From Candidatus Dormiibacterota bacterium (GTDB lineage: Bacteria; Chloroflexota; Dormibacteria; Aeolococcales; Aeolococcaceae), in the NCBI GenBank assembly GCA_003136295.1, contig PLDZ01000232.1, positions 1-52,973 on the forward strand: DNA of 52,973 bases, read 5' to 3'. Under the pieces are notes generated by a model, which was given only the letters and a program-made list of their open reading frames with translations, had not been told where the DNA came from and did no database searches. The number at the start of each line of letters is the position of its first letter. The first letter of the stretch is position 1. Both the position numbers and the translations under genes were made by a program. Positions 28,090-37,130 of the stretch are shown piece by piece.

Positions 28090-30489
28090 TCATAAACTCA
28101 ACGCTGCGAGTGCTGCATTGACGATATGGCCTGGCAACAGATCGTGCAATCCGTACAACTCGTGCACCGAGCCCGATTGACCAAACTGGTCGACGCCCAA
28201 GGGCACACAGGGCACACGCAGCGCTGACCCAAGCCACGCCATGGCATGGGAAGAGGCGTCGTGGACTGTGACTATCGGGGCGCGTTCTGTGGGAAATGCC
28301 GCTCGAAGTGCCGCCGCCTCCGATGGCGTCGAAGCTGTGCGCACGCCGCGCCGCAAGGTTCGTTGCCAGGCAGAATAAAGGCGGTCCAAGCTCGTCACAT
28401 CGATGACGTGTGCCGCAACACCCTCGTCCTTCAGTTCCGACGCGGCCGCAAGTACCTCAGGCATCACCGCTCCGGACGCGACGAGACTGACGGTCGGTGC
28501 TCCCGAATTCGCGAGAGACGACGCATCCACCAGTCGATACGCCCCTGCCAGAACCATCGGCCGGAGCAGCGCGTCGCCAACCCTCTTTCTCGCGTCACCA
28601 AAGGGCCGCTGATCCAGCGGTCGGGTGCTCAACCTGAAGTAGTACGCACCGATTTCTGGCGACGCCGCAGCCGCATCATTGGGGGCGGCGATCCGCGCAA
28701 GGGCATCACAGAGGAGCCAGTCCAACGCCTCCGCGTAGCACGGCTCGATGAATGTTGTATTGGGAAGTTCGAGTCCGATTGAGGGGGTGATGATGGATTG
28801 ATGCGCACCCCCCTCAGGCGCAAGCGTCACACCCGAAGGTGTCCCCGCGATAACAAAGCGCGCACCCGAATACACCGCATGAATGAAGGCGTCGAGGCCT
28901 CGGCAGACAAACGGGTCGTAGACGGTGCCGACGGGCAAGAGCGGCTGTCCAGACAGATCCCACGCCAAACCCAACTGGCCCAACAGGATGAACAGATTCA
29001 TCTCGGAGATGCCTAGTTCAATGTGCTGCCCCGTTGGGTTCTGTACCCACTTCAGGAGCGCGTCCGGGTTCCAAACCCGCTGATCAGTGGACGCAAAGAC
29101 CCCTGTGCGGTTAATGAATCCAGCGAGATTCGTCGACGTCGCCACATCGGGCGCTGTGGTCACGAGATATCGGTTGACATCGGGTACTCGCGATAACTCG
29201 ACAAGGACCTGGCCGAACGTCTCTTGCGTCGACATTGGCCTCGATCCCCTGATGCCGCTGGCCTGCGGAATAGTGACCTCGAGCGCCGGAGAACGAGGCG
29301 CGCGTGCGAGACGATCCGAACGCTGGTCCACCAGCTTTCCGACCGGGCTGGATGGTTCGAAGCGACTCCACTCGGACTCCTTCGTCAGTCCAACCTTGTC
29401 GCGAAGTGCGTCAATCTGCGCCGTCGTCAACAACGCCGAGTGGTTGCGAGGGTTTCCGGCAAGAGGAAGTCCCCACCCCTTGATCGTGTAGGCAAACACC
29501 ACGCTGGGTCGATCGGTGACCGAATCGCATTCCTCGAACGCTTGAAGAAGCGCCGCAAGGTCGTGGCCACCGAGGTCGTAGATCAGCGCGGCGAGCTCGC
29601 GGTCATCGATTCCAGAGAGCCAGGCGTGCACCTCCGGCGGCGCGCCCTCGATGAATCGAGCGCGGAGTTCCGCACCTTCGAGGCCGAACATCGATTGGTA
29701 GTGCTCATTCGACATCCGATCGATCCAGAGCCGAAGCGCCTCCCCATGAGGCAGGGTGAACTGCGTGCGCAATCGATGCCCGTACTTGACCTCGCAGACG
29801 TGCCAGCCGGCGGCCTCGAACTGTTGCTCCCACTGATGAGCACGCACTCCAGGGATCACGCGGTCCAGGGACTGGCGATTGAAGTCGATGATCCAGAGAA
29901 CGTTTCCTAGCCCCTGGGTGGCCGGATCGGCAATCGCCTCCCAGATGTTTCCCTCATCGAGCTCAGCGTCGCCGATGAGGGCGATGAACCGAGATCGTGG
30001 CCGCTCTCCGAAATGTGCGTCCACGTATCGGCGCGTCACAGCTGCGAACAGCGGAGCCGCAGCGCCCAGACCGACTGAGCCGGTTGAGAAATCGACGTAG
30101 AGGCTGTCTGGGTCTTTGGTTCGGCTCGGATACGCCTGGAGTCCCCCCAGGGCACGAAGCATCCTGAGTTGGAGCTCGTCGAGGTTGCCAAGCAGGTATT
30201 GGATTGCGTGGAACGCAGGCGATGCGTGTGGCTTGACACTGACCCGATCCTCAGGGTTCAGATGAGCAAACCACAGGGCGGTCATCACGGTCACCAGCGA
30301 GGCACTCGACGCTTGGTGTCCACCGACTTTGACGCCATCCCCGGCGTCGCGGTCGTGATTGGCGCTGTCGATCATCCGGGTCGCCAGCCACAGTACACGC
30401 TGCTGGATCTCGTCCAACCGGGCTAGATCCGCTGATTCGTGCTCGGTAGGACGGCTGGTTAGCGGGCTGGCGCTACGTGGTGGAGGCAT
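28090..30489 (-). CDS. Thiamine-diphosphate enzyme, transketolase / AceE-type E1-like
   Basis: A 799-residue protein of the transketolase/homodimeric-E1 superfamily. The ThDP-binding motif begins GDAELDEGN and ends with IIDFNRQ (about 190-220). GDGVKVGGHQASSAS (about 50) resembles the AceE start region, and the Pyr domain carries GISEMNLF near 495. The C-terminal domain (VSLVASGAVMPEVLAAA) is the transketolase type. At 799 residues it lies between transketolase (~660) and AceE (~890). No lipoyl E2 or E3 gene is near, so it may act as a stand-alone ketolase or decarboxylase in the pathway. LacI-type site D is 50 bp upstream. Confidence 0.85.
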   Translation of the reverse strand: MPPPRSASPLTSRPTEHESADLARLDEIQQRVLWLATRMIDSANHDRDAGDGVKVGGHQASSASLVTVMTALWFAHLNPEDRVSVKPHASPAFHAIQYLLGNLDELQLRMLRALGGLQAYPSRTKDPDSLYVDFSTGSVGLGAAAPLFAAVTRRYVDAHFGERPRSRFIALIGDAELDEGNIWEAIADPATQGLGNVLWIIDFNRQSLDRVIPGVRAHQWEQQFEAAGWHVCEVKYGHRLRTQFTLPHGEALRLWIDRMSNEHYQSMFGLEGAELRARFIEGAPPEVHAWLSGIDDRELAALIYDLGGHDLAALLQAFEECDSVTDRPSVVFAYTIKGWGLPLAGNPRNHSALLTTAQIDALRDKVGLTKESEWSRFEPSSPVGKLVDQRSDRLARAPRSPALEVTIPQASGIRGSRPMSTQETFGQVLVELSRVPDVNRYLVTTAPDVATSTNLAGFINRTGVFASTDQRVWNPDALLKWVQNPTGQHIELGISEMNLFILLGQLGLAWDLSGQPLLPVGTVYDPFVCRGLDAFIHAVYSGARFVIAGTPSGVTLAPEGGAHQSIITPSIGLELPNTTFIEPCYAEALDWLLCDALARIAAPNDAAAASPEIGAYYFRLSTRPLDQRPFGDARKRVGDALLRPMVLAGAYRLVDASSLANSGAPTVSLVASGAVMPEVLAAASELKDEGVAAHVIDVTSLDRLYSAWQRTLRRGVRTASTPSEAAALRAAFPTERAPIVTVHDASSHAMAWLGSALRVPCVPLGVDQFGQSGSVHELYGLHDLLPGHIVNAALAALSL

Positions 30490-30998
30490 TACCTATAGTC
30501 ATCCGTTCTTCTGGTTTTCGCTCGTAGGCCTATTCTAGAGAATCGTTTTCACGTTGTCTGTCCACCTGGAAGCCCACCGGCACATCGATGCGGTGGCCCC
30601 CCGTTACCGGACGTTCGCGCTCATCGCCCATCTGCGCGAAGCCCATGGCATGGCCGACGTTGCAGCGGAGCGGGCCGTTATCGCCCACTCCCTGCTCACA
30701 CAACACGACATCGCGCTGGCGTTCCCCGTGGCCGAAGATCGGGAGGCGCCCTGACATCCGTTCGTAGCGGAGGGGATCGGGCATGATGTGTCGTGCGACA
30801 TGCTGGGCTTAGATCTCACCCCTCCCGCGGGACGGCTCAGAACCTTCACTTGGCTCATCGAGGATTGAGTAATGCCAATTAGCCGTACCTCCCGTCGTGT
30901 ACCGGAATGAACTCGACGAAAGCAGCTGAGTCCACGTCCTGGCTTCCTACTATCTTCGTAAGATATGCAAGAGGCTCCAGTCGTCGCGAGGATAAGGA
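30490..30998. other. Intergenic region between the catabolic cluster and the accessory region
   Basis: Holds operator site D and no supported gene. A frame on the plus strand (30554-30754, 66 codons) lacks homology. The region marks the boundary between the LacI-type regulon and the portal-like gene pair. Confidence 0.5.
30538..30550 (-). promoter_or_regulatory. LacI-type operator, site D
   Basis: On the minus strand this reads GAAAACGATTCTC, matching sites A and B with a single mismatch in the 13-base core; the flanking CGTG also matches site A. It is 50 bp upstream of the transketolase-like gene, oriented as the other sites are. Confidence 0.7.
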
Positions 30999-32207
30999 AT
31001 GGTAATTGAGAGCGGCTTCGAAGACTATATCCCGACCCCCAGCCATCTGCATTGGACCGCATCAGCGTCTGCTTTGGGCGACCTTTGCAAGGAGTTGACC
31101 GAGGTTACGAAGGCCGGTGCAGACGATAGCATCGTTCTCCGCATACGCCTGTGCCACTTCAAACAGAACCACTGGCTTACACCACGCCTCTTCTGCTTCA
31201 ACCTCGCGAAGCTCGGAGGGGACGGCGTCTCGCTCGAAGACGCGATCTCCGGCGACGAGATCACCTTTGCGATTGTGTTGAATCACTCCGTTGAAGCCCA
31301 GATCCGCTCGGCGATCTCCACGATAGCGTCGCTTATCATGCGTCAGGAGCATATTGCGAAGATCCGCGTAGGACTGTCCTCGATCGACACGATTGATAGT
31401 GACGTGAAGTCGCTCGATGGACAGGCAAATGAAGAGATCGCCGACCGTCTGCGATTTGGTTATCGCTCCGCCACCTCTGTCCTGGCTCGAAGCGCCTCCG
31501 AACGTGGCTTCCGACTGGAATGCCGGTATGCGCCTGATCTCCTCCCGACCGAAGAGCTCGTCGACTCGCGAATTCCGACGTTGAGGGCTCTGTACAACGA
31601 ACGCGAAGACGTACGTGCTGCTGTGGACGGGACGGTGGCCATGATCGGCACGGGGCGTGTGGCGAGCGTCGGAGGATCGGAGAGTATGCGCGATCTTGTC
31701 CAGAGGTCAATGACGCTCTGGAATTTCGCAAAGCACATCAGTCACACGTTCCGGGACGCGCTCGTGTGTGGCAATGGATTCATGGTCGTAAACGCCGCGG
31801 CTTCATCACCGCTAAGCAATCTAGATCCGCTCACGACCACGGTCCTAGCAGAGGGTGTGGTCGAAGTCGGCGAGGGAAACACTGCTAAACGACGCATCGA
31901 CACTGGTGTTGTCCATTTACGCGGAATAGAACAAATCGACTGCCTGTATGGCGTGTCGCCACTTGAGGTACTTCTTCCCCACGTTCAAACCCTGCGCGTC
32001 ATCGACGAGACCGTGTCAGAGCTGGAGAAGTTCGACACTGGCAACCTTTCGGAGGCGAACCGCGCCGTGCTGGCTTCGCGAAAGGAGATGCGCGGCAGGG
32101 CGGTGCTTGCAACCACGGAAGCAATACGCGAGTTGTTCGCCGACTTCGTTCCGACGCACGGACCAGCGTTAGCGGATCTCTACTTCCAAGGCTACGAGTT
32201 GATGTGA
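30999..32207 (+). CDS. Protein with a phage-portal-like C-terminal domain
   Basis: A 402-residue protein with no signal peptide. Residues 1-190 match nothing I recognise. Residues 203-346 follow the HK97-type portal pattern in order: DVRAAVDGTVAMI; a helix ending RDALVCGNGFMVVN; LSNLDPLTTTV; and VVHLRG, then LYGVSPLEVLLPHV. No terminase, capsid or protease gene is near, so it is not part of an intact prophage. GAGGA lies six bases before the ATG. The stop overlaps the GTG of the 825-residue membrane-protein gene by four bases. It may be a co-opted portal-fold protein, perhaps sensing or blocking phage packaging; that is inference. Confidence 0.75.
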   Translation: MVIESGFEDYIPTPSHLHWTASASALGDLCKELTEVTKAGADDSIVLRIRLCHFKQNHWLTPRLFCFNLAKLGGDGVSLEDAISGDEITFAIVLNHSVEAQIRSAISTIASLIMRQEHIAKIRVGLSSIDTIDSDVKSLDGQANEEIADRLRFGYRSATSVLARSASERGFRLECRYAPDLLPTEELVDSRIPTLRALYNEREDVRAAVDGTVAMIGTGRVASVGGSESMRDLVQRSMTLWNFAKHISHTFRDALVCGNGFMVVNAAASSPLSNLDPLTTTVLAEGVVEVGEGNTAKRRIDTGVVHLRGIEQIDCLYGVSPLEVLLPHVQTLRVIDETVSELEKFDTGNLSEANRAVLASRKEMRGRAVLATTEAIRELFADFVPTHGPALADLYFQGYELM

Positions 32208-34681
32208 CCCGATGGCGCAATCCGATACCGGCTACGTCATTCGCGCGAGCCGTATCGTGGCTACTATGCAATGGGGTGGCTCTGCTACCTCCCGCAAGAA
32301 CGTGGGCGCTCGGCCGAGCCGTGCAGATGCGCTGGCGACCGGACGGCATCGACTTCGAGCGCCCACAGGTCGATGATCGCCGCCTTCGAGCGTTGATTGA
32401 CCAGGGCGGACCCGTCGGCAAAGTCCTGCTACGTGAGTCGGCATCTCATTTTTCAATACCGGAGCTGGCCCAGGCCCTAGTTGATCCCGTCATGGAGCGC
32501 CCACTCATCGCCACCATCGCCGGAGTCGCTGATGGTGAGGGTCGCAGCCACTGGTGCCGGCAAACCATTCAAGCGGCGGGGACTATCGATCCCAGTCACG
32601 TGAGAGTGGCGCTTGGCGTCGCATCCAAGGTCGCTGATGCTATTGCCACCGATGATGCGCGAGCCATTCTCGACTACTGTTTCGAGGTCGTTGCCCAGCC
32701 CATAGGGCCATATGGCGGGTCAGTTCTGGCTGCGTCCGCGGCTGAGGCGGCCGAGGCTCTTCTCACGACGCATCGGGAACTCGAAGTGACATTGGTCGAT
32801 CGATGCAACGGTGCGCCGAGTGATGGCATCCGCGCCGTTGCTGCTGCCGTCGTACAGGCCCGGGACGACGGGACCGGCGTTCTCTTCCTAGAAATCCTCA
32901 AAGCATGGAGACCGCCTTCTGGCCGCGTGGCGCAGTTTGCGGTCGAGTGCGACAACCGGCGGTCACTCGGCGATGCCGCCCGAGCGGCACAACCGCTTGA
33001 TTTCATATGGCGCCAACGGCTGTCTCGCTACGCCGCGTGGGGGTGGTATGTTGCGCTACTACTCATCCCCGCTAGCGTGGTCTTCGTCGGCGTCTTCCAT
33101 GGACTGGCCGTAGTCCGACGGTCCAGCTACGTCGAAGCGATCGCGATTGTAGCCCTCCTGCTCGCGGTGCACGTAGTCGCGGCGCAGCTCGCGGCGACAA
33201 GACTGCCGAGTCCTCTGGCGTCTGGAGCGTTGCAGTCTCCTGCCATCACAGTCGGCTATGTTTGCGCGCTCACCGTCGTGCTGCTCACTGCCATGGTGCC
33301 GGTCAGTGGCAACGCCAACCTACAGGTAAGTGCGGCCTTGACGTTCACTGGCGGCCTGTTTTTCTTATCTGTTGTCGCCTCGGCACATGCACTGGTGCGA
33401 GCAACCGACTCGGTCGTTGCGGCCAGCGCGTTTGCAAGGGCTCGCCGCTGGCGATACCGCCGCGCAGGCCGGCGCCTAGGGGAGCTCCAGCAACACGGGA
33501 TAGAGTGCAAGGCGGCAGCAGAAGGCCTGTCATACGTCCGGCTCGAGCCCTTACCGTCCTTCACAGAACGACGTACGGACATACGTACCCAAGGTTTTGG
33601 CTACGTTGATGCCCAGGCGAAACGATTGCGAGGTTTAGGTACGAGACATTCATGGAGTGACGGCCATCTAACGCTTCGCGTGACCAGCGTCCTGGCCACG
33701 CGCATAGAACGAGGTGCAGTGGTGGCTTCAATAGTCCCGGACGCAGATACGATCGTCAGTCACGGCGACGCCAAACGGATTCAACGAGTCTTTCCTGTTC
33801 GGCGATCACCGCGAATCGACGAGGTCAGCGAGGCCGTCGCCGGGCTCTTTGCCCTGATAGTCCAGGAAGCAACCGGTGGTGACAGCTCCGGGGCAAGCCG
33901 TGTGGCTGAGATCTTGTGCGACATGCTGCTCAACCACCTGGACGGCGCGCTTTCTCGACGAGAGCGGACGGCACAACCTCAAGCGGATGCACAGCCAATT
34001 GCTCCTTCCGTGCTCGCGCTCGTCACACTCCTAATGAGCATGAAGAAGGCAGGACCGGAGGTTCTGCCGCTACAAGCGCTCGTACGGCGTCTGCTTTTCG
34101 AAGCCGACCCGAGCGAGAGAGTCGCGTTGGCGGTCGCAGGACGTGCCTCGCGAGCGGGGCCGGAGTTGTCGCTCCAAATGCCGCTACTGCTCGACTGCGC
34201 CCGCCGGTGTCTCGAGTTGCAGGATGGGCAGGGGGAAGCGCTCATTCGTCGGGTGATACAGGATGCGGTGGTTTCCGGCACGCCCCTAACCCAGATTGCG
34301 CTCAAGACTTCGTGCGAATTGGCATGCCTCGCGCCATGGCTTAGCTATGCTCGCGCTCCACACATCTGGAGGTGGTATTGGGAAATGCTTCCAGACAGAG
34401 CCGATGAAGAGCGACTTGTAGGTGCTTTCTCAGTCGGCGCGTCCGCACTTCGAGCAGGGCATCTATCGCTTGCGACGGCAGTGGCGCATGACGCGAACCA
34501 GCATGGGCTGACTCTCGATACTGCACCCGAGTCGGTAATTCGACAGGCCGAGCTCAGATCACTTGTGGAGGGACGCTATCTCGGCGACGATGTGCACGGG
34601 GCGCTCACGAGATATGCAAGCTTTGCACGCCGCTACGTCGAACTGATCAGCGCGCCGGCAGACGAAGCTCCTGGAGACTAA
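32204..34681 (+). CDS. Large membrane protein of unknown function, coupled to the portal-like gene
   Basis: An 825-residue protein that I do not recognise. Residues 1-275 are soluble and helical. Four membrane segments lie at about 278-302, 309-330, 347-367 and 372-397. A soluble region of 400 residues or more follows, first with beta-rich parts and then an Ala/Leu-rich helical repeat-like part. No enzyme motif, Walker box or catalytic triad was found. Its GTG start overlaps the stop of the portal-like gene (GTGA), so the two products are probably needed in equal amounts. The pair looks like a two-component membrane-linked system. Confidence 0.8.
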   Translation: MTRWRNPIPATSFARAVSWLLCNGVALLPPARTWALGRAVQMRWRPDGIDFERPQVDDRRLRALIDQGGPVGKVLLRESASHFSIPELAQALVDPVMERPLIATIAGVADGEGRSHWCRQTIQAAGTIDPSHVRVALGVASKVADAIATDDARAILDYCFEVVAQPIGPYGGSVLAASAAEAAEALLTTHRELEVTLVDRCNGAPSDGIRAVAAAVVQARDDGTGVLFLEILKAWRPPSGRVAQFAVECDNRRSLGDAARAAQPLDFIWRQRLSRYAAWGWYVALLLIPASVVFVGVFHGLAVVRRSSYVEAIAIVALLLAVHVVAAQLAATRLPSPLASGALQSPAITVGYVCALTVVLLTAMVPVSGNANLQVSAALTFTGGLFFLSVVASAHALVRATDSVVAASAFARARRWRYRRAGRRLGELQQHGIECKAAAEGLSYVRLEPLPSFTERRTDIRTQGFGYVDAQAKRLRGLGTRHSWSDGHLTLRVTSVLATRIERGAVVASIVPDADTIVSHGDAKRIQRVFPVRRSPRIDEVSEAVAGLFALIVQEATGGDSSGASRVAEILCDMLLNHLDGALSRRERTAQPQADAQPIAPSVLALVTLLMSMKKAGPEVLPLQALVRRLLFEADPSERVALAVAGRASRAGPELSLQMPLLLDCARRCLELQDGQGEALIRRVIQDAVVSGTPLTQIALKTSCELACLAPWLSYARAPHIWRWYWEMLPDRADEERLVGAFSVGASALRAGHLSLATAVAHDANQHGLTLDTAPESVIRQAELRSLVEGRYLGDDVHGALTRYASFARRYVELISAPADEAPGD

Positions 34682-35219
34682 GAGAACCGTCAGATAGTTC
34701 GAGTCCGATTCGGCGGTATCGAGTACATCGACTATCGCGCCCTCGGTGAAGGTTCGAGCGCGGCCTGTATCTAGTGCCGCTTCGCCTCGATGTCTGGACC
34801 GAGCAACCCGGGCGCGGGAGCACCACCGCAGTTCAGATTCGTTTGCCGGTAGATTAGCTGGATGACCAGCTCGTGCACCATGTGCAGGCTATACAGCTCG
34901 GCGCCGTCCCCTAGCCGCCGAACGCCATCGGTGCCGTTGGGCACCCGACGACCGCTACTATTGGCCCGCTCCGATCTACCGCACGCACTGCTGATGAAGT
35001 GATTCCCATCCCGCTCGTTCGAGCAGCGGAAGGACTCTGCGGCGAACGCGGACTGAGGCAGCCGACCACATCGCAGCAGCACCCGTCAGATTGAGCTGAT
35101 GAGAAGTTATGGGTTCTACACGCACCCTCCACGTGTCGCGCTTCTGAATTCAGGAGCAGCGGTTGATCCAGCACTTCGGATGATGATCACCGACTAATTC
35201 GGTGGGGATGCACATCAGC

Positions 35220-35285
35220 TCAAAGTCGCTCAAAAACAGCACGTGATGATACGAAATTACTCGTTGCTCCGTGAGGCCGATAGCC
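35220..35285 (+). repeat. Dispersed ~65-bp non-coding repeat, copy 2
   Basis: Aligns with 4386-4451 in the same orientation, sharing TCGCTC, ACGTGATGATA, CGTTGCTCCG and GGCCGATAGC. The two copies lie 31 kb apart and both sit in gene-poor DNA. Confidence 0.6.
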
Positions 35286-35567
35286 GGGAGCAAGGCAAGT
35301 GTTTTGGCCGTGTCGGCACAATGTTCACTGACGATTCCGTGTCGCGTTTCCGTTTCCGCTGGTACTGCACTAGCCAGCCTCGGCTTGCAGAGTGTGTCCC
35401 GCTGAGCTGCGCAGGTGAACGCTACGGGCGGAACAAGCCGAATCCGTTTGCGGCGGGTGCTGGTTAGACGTCGACCTCAATCCATACGCGGCCGTGTCGC
35501 TAGATCCCCAGGAGGTTGGCTCCTTCAGCGCTGTCGAGGTTGGCGATCTCTCTCCTGGACTCCTGCG

Positions 35568-35644
35568 ACAGGCTGTTGTCGCGGTTGCCGGTATGCTTGC
35601 ATCAGGGTCAAGAGAAACGGCACAAGCCTCCCGGCAGCCGTCTC
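35568..35644 (+). repeat. Left arm of a diverged inverted repeat
   Basis: This 77-base segment aligns with the reverse complement of 36864-36941. The alignment begins with a 22-base identical run, then GGTATGCTT, CAGGGTCAAGAGA, GGCACAAGC and GCCGTCTC, with a few substitutions and single-base gaps. Both arms can be translated to similar short peptides (GML-SGSRE-AQA type), so the arms could be remnants of a duplicated gene. Confidence 0.65.
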
Positions 35645-35747
35645 AGCAACCGCGCATCCCGCGCACGGTGCTCCCGGGAGAAGACCTGACCGCAACCAAG
35701 GTGGCGGTAAGGGCGGGGCCGCTGAGGCCTCAGGACTGGAGGTAGGC

Positions 35748-36344
35748 ATGGACAACCGGCCTTTCTGGCAGCCGCGGCGGCGTTCGGATGGATCTACTCA
35801 GCGGATCGACCAGATGACCGCTGCTCTCTTGTGGCTTCGGCGTTCGGAGAACAGTTTCGTCGTCTTCGGCGATGCTGATCGCGCTGACCGCTATGCTCAA
35901 TTCGCGATTGACATGGGTGCCTTGGAGGAGGAAGCTTCGCCGGCGGCCGTCTCTGTCCCGGTTCCTGTACTCGTGGCCGCAGCGCTCGGCGGTCCCGCTG
36001 ACAACGTGGGCTTCGCGGTTTCCGTCGTGGACGGCCCGCCACATTGGGCCGCCGGCGGTGGCTACTTCGGTGAACCGGATCACGAGCCGTTGGTAATGGA
36101 GGTCGGTTCCGGCCTGTGGCCTCGGAGCAATCCTCGCGGTCTGGCCGACGACGAGACGGTCGTCGCGAACCTCGCGGCGCTCGGGCTCCGACTGGGCGGC
36201 GGCAGGCACACTTGCCTGAACTTCTGTCGTGACGGCGTGACCGAGCCGAGCGACATTCTTGCTGCCCTTTGCGAAGAAATTATGGTCGAGGTGGTCCATG
36301 CGCGGCCAACCTATCCGCTCATCGTTAAGCGCGGGCACTTCTGA
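35748..36344 (+). CDS. TY-Chap-like small protein
   Basis: A soluble protein of 198 residues, start supported by GGAGG six bases upstream. It shows a pattern like that of the TY-Chap (YbjN/type III chaperone-like) actinobacterial domain: ENSFVVFGDADRADRYAQFAI near residue 35, a central EPLVMEVGS strand, then ETVVANLAALGL and CLNFCRDGV. Such proteins often sit near secretion or toxin genes. The stop overlaps the ATG of a tiny frame by one base. The open frame upstream to 35415 is not coding. Family assignment is from pattern only. Confidence 0.6.
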   Translation: MDNRPFWQPRRRSDGSTQRIDQMTAALLWLRRSENSFVVFGDADRADRYAQFAIDMGALEEEASPAAVSVPVPVLVAAALGGPADNVGFAVSVVDGPPHWAAGGGYFGEPDHEPLVMEVGSGLWPRSNPRGLADDETVVANLAALGLRLGGGRHTCLNFCRDGVTEPSDILAALCEEIMVEVVHARPTYPLIVKRGHF

Positions 36345-36442
36345 TGAAGCGGCGAGCACGACACCATGAGCCGGCGGCCCAAGAGGATGCGGCAGCAGCT
36401 ATCCTGCTCGCACGAGAAGGTCTGCACACTGTCGCTATATAG
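36344..36442 (+). CDS. Small coupled ORF, 32 residues
   Basis: ATG overlaps the stop of the TY-Chap-like gene by one base (TGATG), as in translational reinitiation. The product begins MKRRARHHEP and ends LHTVAI. It is short, basic at the N-terminus and has no known homology. It could be a real small protein or a remnant of a longer gene. Confidence 0.35.
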   Translation: MKRRARHHEPAAQEDAAAAILLAREGLHTVAI

Positions 36443-36457
36443 ACGGAGGTGAGCTAA

Positions 36458-36709
36458 GTGACACCGGACGAGGCCGTTCCAATCGCCAGAGTGCTGAAGT
36501 TTGTGGACCGCGGCGGTGATGTCATTCTCTATGAGGCCGGGGCGGCGGCTCAGGTCTTCGAAATAAACGAGGCTGCCGACGAGGCTGCCGACGATGGCGA
36601 GCAGACCTTGATCGACGCTTTCGACCCCGGGCCTCTTGGTGTTCCGCAAGAGCTACGCCGCTTCTACGTCATGCAGTACGGCATGATGTCAGCTGGTCTG
36701 CGCCAATGA
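36458..36709 (+). CDS. Small hypothetical protein, 83 residues
   Basis: An acidic protein with a GTG start and GGAGG eight bases upstream, the best ribosome site in this stretch. It contains an Ala/Asp/Glu tract (NEAADEAADDGE, about 37-48) and a C-terminal QELRRFYVMQYGMMSAGL. No family was recognised. It overlaps the next small frame by four bases (ATGA) and follows the TY-Chap-like gene, so they form one short operon inside the inverted repeat. Confidence 0.55.
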   Translation: MTPDEAVPIARVLKFVDRGGDVILYEAGAAAQVFEINEAADEAADDGEQTLIDAFDPGPLGVPQELRRFYVMQYGMMSAGLRQ

Positions 36710-36810
36710 GCGCCGACCTACCTGAGATTCGGCGTGTGGCAGAAGGAATTGGATGGCGTTTGGAAGAAGGCGACATAGAGGACCTACCGCAGCGTTGGGG
36801 TGATAGCTGA
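36706..36810 (+). CDS. Small coupled ORF, 34 residues, possibly truncated
   Basis: ATG overlaps the preceding stop (ATGA). The peptide begins MSADLPEIRRVAEGIGWRLE and is charged and helical in character. It ends shortly before the right inverted-repeat arm, so it may be the surviving N-terminus of a longer protein cut off there. Confidence 0.35.
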   Translation: MSADLPEIRRVAEGIGWRLEEGDIEDLPQRWGDS

Positions 36811-37130
36811 GTTCACGACTCGTGCGACGCAGGCAGCGTGTTCCCCACTAGAGCGCCGCGGCAGAGACGGCGCCGCCAGTGCTTGTGCCATCTCTCTTGA
36901 CCCTGGTGTAAGCATACCTGGCAACCGCGACAACAGCCTGTCGTGCGTCATGCGTGTGGCTACGAGCGTCTGCGACCTGCACCTAGCCGGCGAGACATCC
37001 CTGTTTCGATAGCATCCGGGATGCGTACGGCAATTGGGGCTCGGATTTGCGATGTCGAACTCGCCTGTTGGGGCCAGACCATAAACATCCAATCGTTGTC
37101 TGGTTCCAGACGTCGCTAGCAGTGGCTGTA
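36811..37130. other. Gene-free stretch with the right inverted-repeat arm
   Basis: Contains 36864-36941, the right arm. A minus-strand frame here carries the phrase RLPGMLTPGSREMAQA, similar to AVAGMLASGSRETAQA encoded by the left arm; no complete gene is present. Confidence 0.45.
36864..36941 (-). repeat. Right arm of a diverged inverted repeat
   Basis: Reverse complement of this 78-base segment aligns with 35568-35644. The arms enclose 1.2 kb holding the TY-Chap-like gene and three small frames. No terminal target duplication or transposase was identified. Confidence 0.65.

Larger units (their letters stand above)
34682..35747. other. Gene-poor stretch with a dispersed repeat and an inverted-repeat arm
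   Basis: No supported gene. Frames on both strands are short, without ribosome sites or homology. The stretch holds copy 2 of the ~65-bp repeat and, near its right end, the left arm of a diverged inverted repeat. Like 4.0-4.7 kb it looks like decayed accessory DNA. Confidence 0.5.

Noticed and set aside
29896..29909. GAGAACGTTTCC, similar to the LacI-type operators, inside the transketolase-like gene
   Set aside because: It is one base shorter between half-sites and lies within coding sequence; chance match is likely.
30554..30754. 66-codon plus-strand frame between the two regions
   Set aside because: No family match or ribosome site; not strong enough to call.
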